Below are positions 60,310 to 64,000 of a DNA stretch of 64,000 bases, piece by piece. The DNA comes from Orientallactaga sibirica (taxonomy: Eukaryota; Chordata; Mammalia; Rodentia; Dipodidae). Within the stretch, counting starts at the first letter, position 1. The number at the start of each line of letters is the position of its first letter. Position numbers and translations under genes: made by a program. Below the pieces are notes generated by a model, which had not been told where the DNA came from, did not search any database, and worked only from the letters and a program-made list of their open reading frames with translations. The DNA is taken from the NCBI GenBank assembly GCA_036365145.1, contig JAEOAD010000055.1:3038001-3102000 (forward strand). Reading direction: 5' to 3'.

Positions 60310-60465
60310 GGTGTGCCAGGGCCTCCCACCACTGCAAATGAACTCTAGATGCTTGCACCTCCTTGTTCATCTGGCTTTCGTGGGTCCTGGAGAAATCGAG
60401 CCTTGAACCAGGGTTCTTAGGTTTCACAGGCAAGCGTTTAACCGCTAAGCTATCTCTCCAGGCCT
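60177..60465 (-). mobile_element. DIP SINE (-), stack member 4
   Basis: Inverted DIP with a very long (GA)n at 60252-60305. Confidence 0.93.
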
Positions 60466-60695
60466 ATTTATTTATTTTTAAACATTTATTTTATTTTAGT
60501 TATTTGAGAGAGAGAGATAGAGAGAAAGAAAGAAAGATAGAGAAGAAAGAAAGCCAGGGACTTCAGATACTGCAAATGAACTCCAGACACATGTGCCACC
60601 TTATGCATCTTGCTTATGTGGGTCCTGGGGAATCGAACCTGGGTCCTTTGGTTTTCCAGGCAAGTGCCTTAACAGCTAAGCCAACTCTGTAGCCC
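60466..60695 (-). mobile_element. DIP SINE (-), stack member 5
   Basis: Inverted DIP, followed by tgaactcttgactt and the remainder of the old B1. Confidence 0.93.
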
Positions 60696-60696
60696 T

Positions 60697-60955
60697 GAAC
60701 TCTTGACTTTTGATGATGTTCCTGCCTCAGCCTCTCCAATTGCCTCAGCCACCCCAGAGCTAGGATTAGAGGCATGAGCTACCGTGTCTACCTAACCCTT
60801 GGCGTTCTTCCTGTCAGGGTTTCACTGTGTATCTTTGGCTGGCCTCAAGCTTCTTGCATAACCTATGCTGACCTTGGACTTTTAGTCTTCCTGCCTCCAC
60901 CTCCAGAGTGCTGTGATTATGGGTGTGTACCACCATGCCCAGTATAATCTGTTCC
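60697..60955 (-). mobile_element. old B1 fragments (-)
   Basis: cctgcctcagcctctccaat, aggattagaggcatgagcta and a second unit ending gtgtaccaccatgcccag. Confidence 0.65.
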
Positions 60956-61058
60956 TTTAAGAAGGAGTTTGCCTGAGCTAGAGTGGCTGGCGGGGGTGGG
61001 AGGATGTATGGGGGGAGGGAATGGTAGAGAGAAAGGTCCAGTTTCAAGAGGTATTTAG

Positions 61059-61196
61059 GCCAGGCGTGGTGGCGCACGCCTTTAATCCCAGCGCTCAGGA
61101 AGCAGAGGTAGGAGGATTGCCATGAGTTCGAGGCCACCCTGAGAGTACATAGTGAATTCCAGGTCAGCCTGAGCCAGAATGAGACCTTAAAAAAAA
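61059..61196 (+). mobile_element. B1 SINE (+) with TSD
   Basis: ccaggcgtggtggcgcacgc start with a short A tail, flanked by aggtatttag. Confidence 0.95.
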
Positions 61197-61199
61197 GGT

Positions 61200-62030
61200 A
61201 TTTAGAAGATGGTCTCCCTTGGGTGGGAACATGAGAATGGGGAAAGACAGAGGAAGAAGGCCAAGTGGATGCCAGGTCTTGCCCATGCTTGGCTGGCTGT
61301 CCTCCCTGAACTCGGAGCTGTCTGAAAGAGACAGTCTTCCATGAAGTGGGAGAGGTGGGGTTTCTTATTGAATGGGGTTCATCTTTAGGGGCAGGGGAAC
61401 TGGGAGTGGGTAAAGTCACCATGTGGGCAGTGTCACAACAGAGAGGCAGTGTCAGGGGTGGGCCACAGAGGCCGTTCTCCAGGGGAGTGTTGAAAGAACA
61501 GTGAGGGTCCAAGGCCAGCACGAGAACCTGGCCTCCCAGGTAGGGACCCCCCCCCCCAGGCAGAGCAGAGGGGGAAAGCAAGGATGGCGGTGTATGTACG
61601 TGGAACGCCATCCCCACTGGAGGCAGGGGATGCAGTGTACAAAATGGCACAAGAGCGGCTGGAGAAGTGCGCTGGGACAGTCACCAAAGGTTCAGACTCT
61701 TTCCAAATGGGTTGTTTGCTGTTTCCGGTTCCTTCTCCCCAACTCCACACCTCTCTCATGGGAGAGTGAGGTTTCTTCTAAGAGGGTCTATCTGTGCTGT
61801 TTGTCGCTGTGGCTCCAGGTCCTGAAAGAATCAAATGCCCTGCCCCTTTGTTGAATGAATGAATGAGTAAATGAGTGAATGTTGGAAGCTTGATGTGGGT
61901 CAAGTGGTAGTGCCAAATCCCAGGCCCCACCCTGCTTGTTTGCTTTGTGATCTTAGTCAGTGTAAAAACCTTCTCTGGCTGTCTGTAGAGTGGTGGTTTA
62001 AAGACACCTCATGGTTGTAAGGATTATGTA
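61200..62030. other. unique intronic DNA
   Basis: Relatively GC-rich, with open frames on both strands, but none shows MOGAT2 exon text or another known family. I see no gene here. Confidence 0.5.
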
Positions 62031-62031
62031 A

Positions 62032-62176
62032 AAAAGGGCCTCTAGCCACTGCAAATGAACTCCAGAAGCATGGGCCACCATGTGCAGCTGGCTTATGTGG
62101 GACCTGGAGAATCAAACCCAGGTCCTTAGGCTTTGCAGACAAGTGCCTTAACCACTGAGCCATCTCTCCAGCCCTG
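62032..62176 (-). mobile_element. DIP SINE (-), tail missing
   Basis: gggcctctagccactgcaaa through ccatctctccagccc. Confidence 0.93.
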
Positions 62177-62299
62177 GGTTTGCCTCTAACAGCAGTTAAA
62201 GAGTAAGCCCGGAGTCAAGGGATGGTGGAGTGGAGTGGGGTGGTCTTTCTGATCAATGGTAAATATATATGTCTTCTGATTTTTTTCCTAATTTACCTT

Positions 62300-62463
62300 T
62301 TTTTTTTTTTTTTTTTGAGATAAGGTCTCGCTCTAACCCAGTCTGACTTGGAGTTCACTATGGAGTTCACTGTGTAGTCTCAGGCTGGCCTCGAACTCAC
62401 AGCGATCCTCCTACCTCGGCCTCTTAAGTGCTGGGGTTAAAGGTGTGTGCCACCACGCCTAGC
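62300..62463 (-). mobile_element. B1 SINE (-)
   Basis: Inverted B1 with a 13-bp internal duplication (ggagttcact twice). Confidence 0.93.
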
Positions 62464-62504
62464 TCTCACTTCTCTTTTTGTGTGCCCCTAAAATAAAAGA
62501 CTTC

Positions 62505-62697
62505 CCATAGGGAGCTCAGTGATTAAAGAAAGACACTTGCTGCAAAGTCTGGTGGCCTTGGTTTGGTTCCTCAGTGTCCATGTAAAGCCAGTTGCACAAA
62601 GTGGTGCATGCATCTGCAGTTCATTGGCAGAGACAGGAGGCTGTGCCACACCCATGCTTTCTCTCTGTCTCTCTGGTAAATAGAGTTTTGTTTTACA
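62505..62697 (+). mobile_element. old DIP SINE (+)
   Basis: Diverged: agctcagtgattaaagaaag, ggtggtgcatgcatctgcag-like body, weak A tail. Confidence 0.78.
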
Positions 62698-62774
62698 AAA
62701 GCATGTTGCAGGTTCCAAGGGTAGCTAGCTAGCCAGTCTGACCTACTTGGTGAGTTCCAGACCAGTGAAGGACC

Positions 62775-63300
62775 CTGTATTTGTAACTTTTCTTATTGCT
62801 GTAAGAAATTACCTGACAAAAGCAACTTAAGGACGGGAGGGTTTATTCTGGCTCACAGTTCAGTGGCCAGGAAGTGGTGGAGGCAGGAGCTGGTCACCTT
62901 GCATCTGCAGTATTTGAAAGAAGCGAGGCACAAGAAAAGATACCGTCCTGGGCTGGAGAAATGGCTTAGCAGTTAAGGCATTTGCCTGCGAAGCCAAAGG
63001 ATCCTGGTTCGATTCTCCAGGACCCACGTAAGCCAGATGCACAAGGGGCACATGCGTTTGGAGTTCATTTGCAGTGGCTAGAGGCCCTGGCGTGAACATT
63101 CTCTCTCTGTCTGCCTCTCTTCTATCTCTCTCTCTGCTTGCAAATAAATACAATTTAAAAAATATTTAAAAAAGAAAGAAAGAAAAGATACGGTCCTACC
63201 CTATGACATGCCTACAGCAGTCAGATTCACAGTGAGAATAGACTGTGGCTCCCAGTGGCTGGAGGGAGAGGTCCTGGGGGGTCAGTGTGTCATGAGTGCG
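62775..63300 (-). mobile_element. MaLR-type LTR relic (-), split by a DIP
   Basis: cttattgctgtaagaaatta and gggtttattctggctcacag are the inverted 3' end of the LTR type seen at 35757. Confidence 0.5.
62951..63172 (+). mobile_element. DIP SINE (+) with TSD
   Basis: Complete DIP flanked by agaaaagataccgtcct-like repeats (one mismatch). Confidence 0.95.
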
Positions 63301-63340
63301 GCAGGAGCTCTTGTTTGGGATGATAAAAAGTCCTTGTGAT

Positions 63341-63555
63341 GGGGCTGGAGAGATGGCTCAGCAGTTAAGGCGCTTGCCTGCAAAGCCTAAGGATTTGAGT
63401 TTGATTCCCCAGGGCCCATGTAAAGCCAGATGCACAAAGTGGAGCATTTATCTGGAACATATTTGCAGTAGCTAGAAGCCCTGGCATGCTCATTCTCTTT
63501 CTCTCTCTCTCTTTCTCTCTGCATACAAGTAAATAAATACAAATATTTTTAACCT
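63341..63555 (+). mobile_element. DIP SINE (+)
   Basis: Starts ggggctggagagatggctca and ends AAATAAATACAAAT. Confidence 0.94.
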
Positions 63556-63557
63556 TT

Positions 63558-63749
63558 TTTTTTTTTTAATTTTTAGAGAGAGAAAAAATTGGCACACCAG
63601 GGCCTAACTTGTGCCACCTAGTGTGCATGTGTGACCTTGTGCTTGAGTCACCTTTGTGTGTCTGGCTTATGTGGGATCTGGAAAGTTGAACCTGGGTCCT
63701 TAGGCTTCAAAGGCAAGCATCTTAACTGCTAAGCCATCTCTCCAGCCCT
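63558..63749 (-). mobile_element. long DIP SINE (-), shortened
   Basis: Contains the tgtgaccttgtgcttgagtc segment of the long variant. The middle is partly deleted. Confidence 0.88.
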
Positions 63750-63762
63750 AAAGATATTTAAA

Positions 63763-63984
63763 AAAATATATTTAATTTATTTATTTGAGAGAGACAAAGA
63801 GGCAGAGAGGAGAGAGAGAGAGAGAGAGAGAGAATGGGCACTCCAGGGCCTCCAGCCACTGCAAATGAACTCCAGATGCATGCGCCCCTTGTGCATCTGG
63901 CTTACATGGGTCCTGGAGAGTCGAACCGGGATCCTTTGGCTTTGTAGGCAAAGGCCTTAACTGCTAAGCCATCTCTCCAGCCCC
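63763..63984 (-). mobile_element. DIP SINE (-)
   Basis: Well-preserved inverted DIP at the window end, finishing gccatctctccagcccc. Confidence 0.95.
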
Positions 63985-64000
63985 TAAAAATATTTTTTTA

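Larger units (their letters stand above)
56723..64000 (+). other. MOGAT2: MOGAT2 intron 1 (5' part)
   Basis: From the exon 1 donor to the window end I see no second MOGAT2 exon. Holds SINEs, a CA repeat, MaLR relics and unique DNA. Confidence 0.75.

Noticed and set aside
60814..61854. Overlapping open frames of 278 and 143 codons in MOGAT2 intron 1
   Set aside because: They run through a B1 SINE and GC-rich DNA, and neither contains MOGAT2 or other known motifs.

Overview
The window is mammalian nuclear DNA from a rodent, most likely a jerboa (Dipodidae, Jaculus-like). It is packed with two SINE families. One is a rodent B1 (7SL-derived) element containing cctttaatcccagcactc. The other is a tRNA-derived element beginning ggctggagagatggcttagc, with a CT-rich then (AAATA)n tail, which I match to DIP, the dipodid member of the B2 superfamily. 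Ancient mammalian relics (L2, L1M, MIR, MER5-like, MaLR LTRs, B4-type SINEs) fill much of the rest. The species call is inference from these families.

Two protein-coding genes are visible, in the order and divergent orientation I recall for human 11q13.5 (MAP6, then MOGAT2). On the minus strand, 20689-17849 is the large first coding exon of MAP6 (STOP, the microtubule cold-stabilising protein). It runs from the palmitoylation N-terminus [11 protein letters not shown] to a consensus donor at 17848. Its upstream CpG-rich DNA is at about 20690-21400, and positions 1-17848 are MAP6 intron 1. On the plus strand, 56632-56722 is the first coding exon of MOGAT2 (monoacylglycerol acyltransferase 2), followed by its intron 1 to the window end. 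The roughly 36 kb between the two gene starts holds no other functional gene that I can see. It does contain a decayed HMGB2 processed pseudogene at 36524-37094.

The most striking coding feature is an array of eleven near-identical 46-residue Mc modules inside MAP6 exon 1 (19666-18154), plus divergent modules on each side. From memory, five are reported in rat and one in human. The array carries two small deletions (net -5 bp) that break the frame in the middle, although both sides remain clean MAP6 coding sequence. This is either an assembly error or a truncating allele.

Structural features: a roughly 3.5 kb GGT/GAT minisatellite (39516-43060) containing a tandem 1,302-bp duplication; a 2.5-copy tandem array of inverted LTR-like sequences (51876-56225) next to MOGAT2; a 2.3 kb insertion (25900-28212) ending in an LTR poly(A) site plus poly(A) and flanked by 15-bp direct repeats; and five DIP SINEs stacked at one target motif (59461-60709).

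Repeat boundaries are read by eye and are good to about 5-15 bp. TSD below means target-site duplication, 'long DIP' is a DIP variant with an extra central segment, and (+) or (-) gives the strand of the element.
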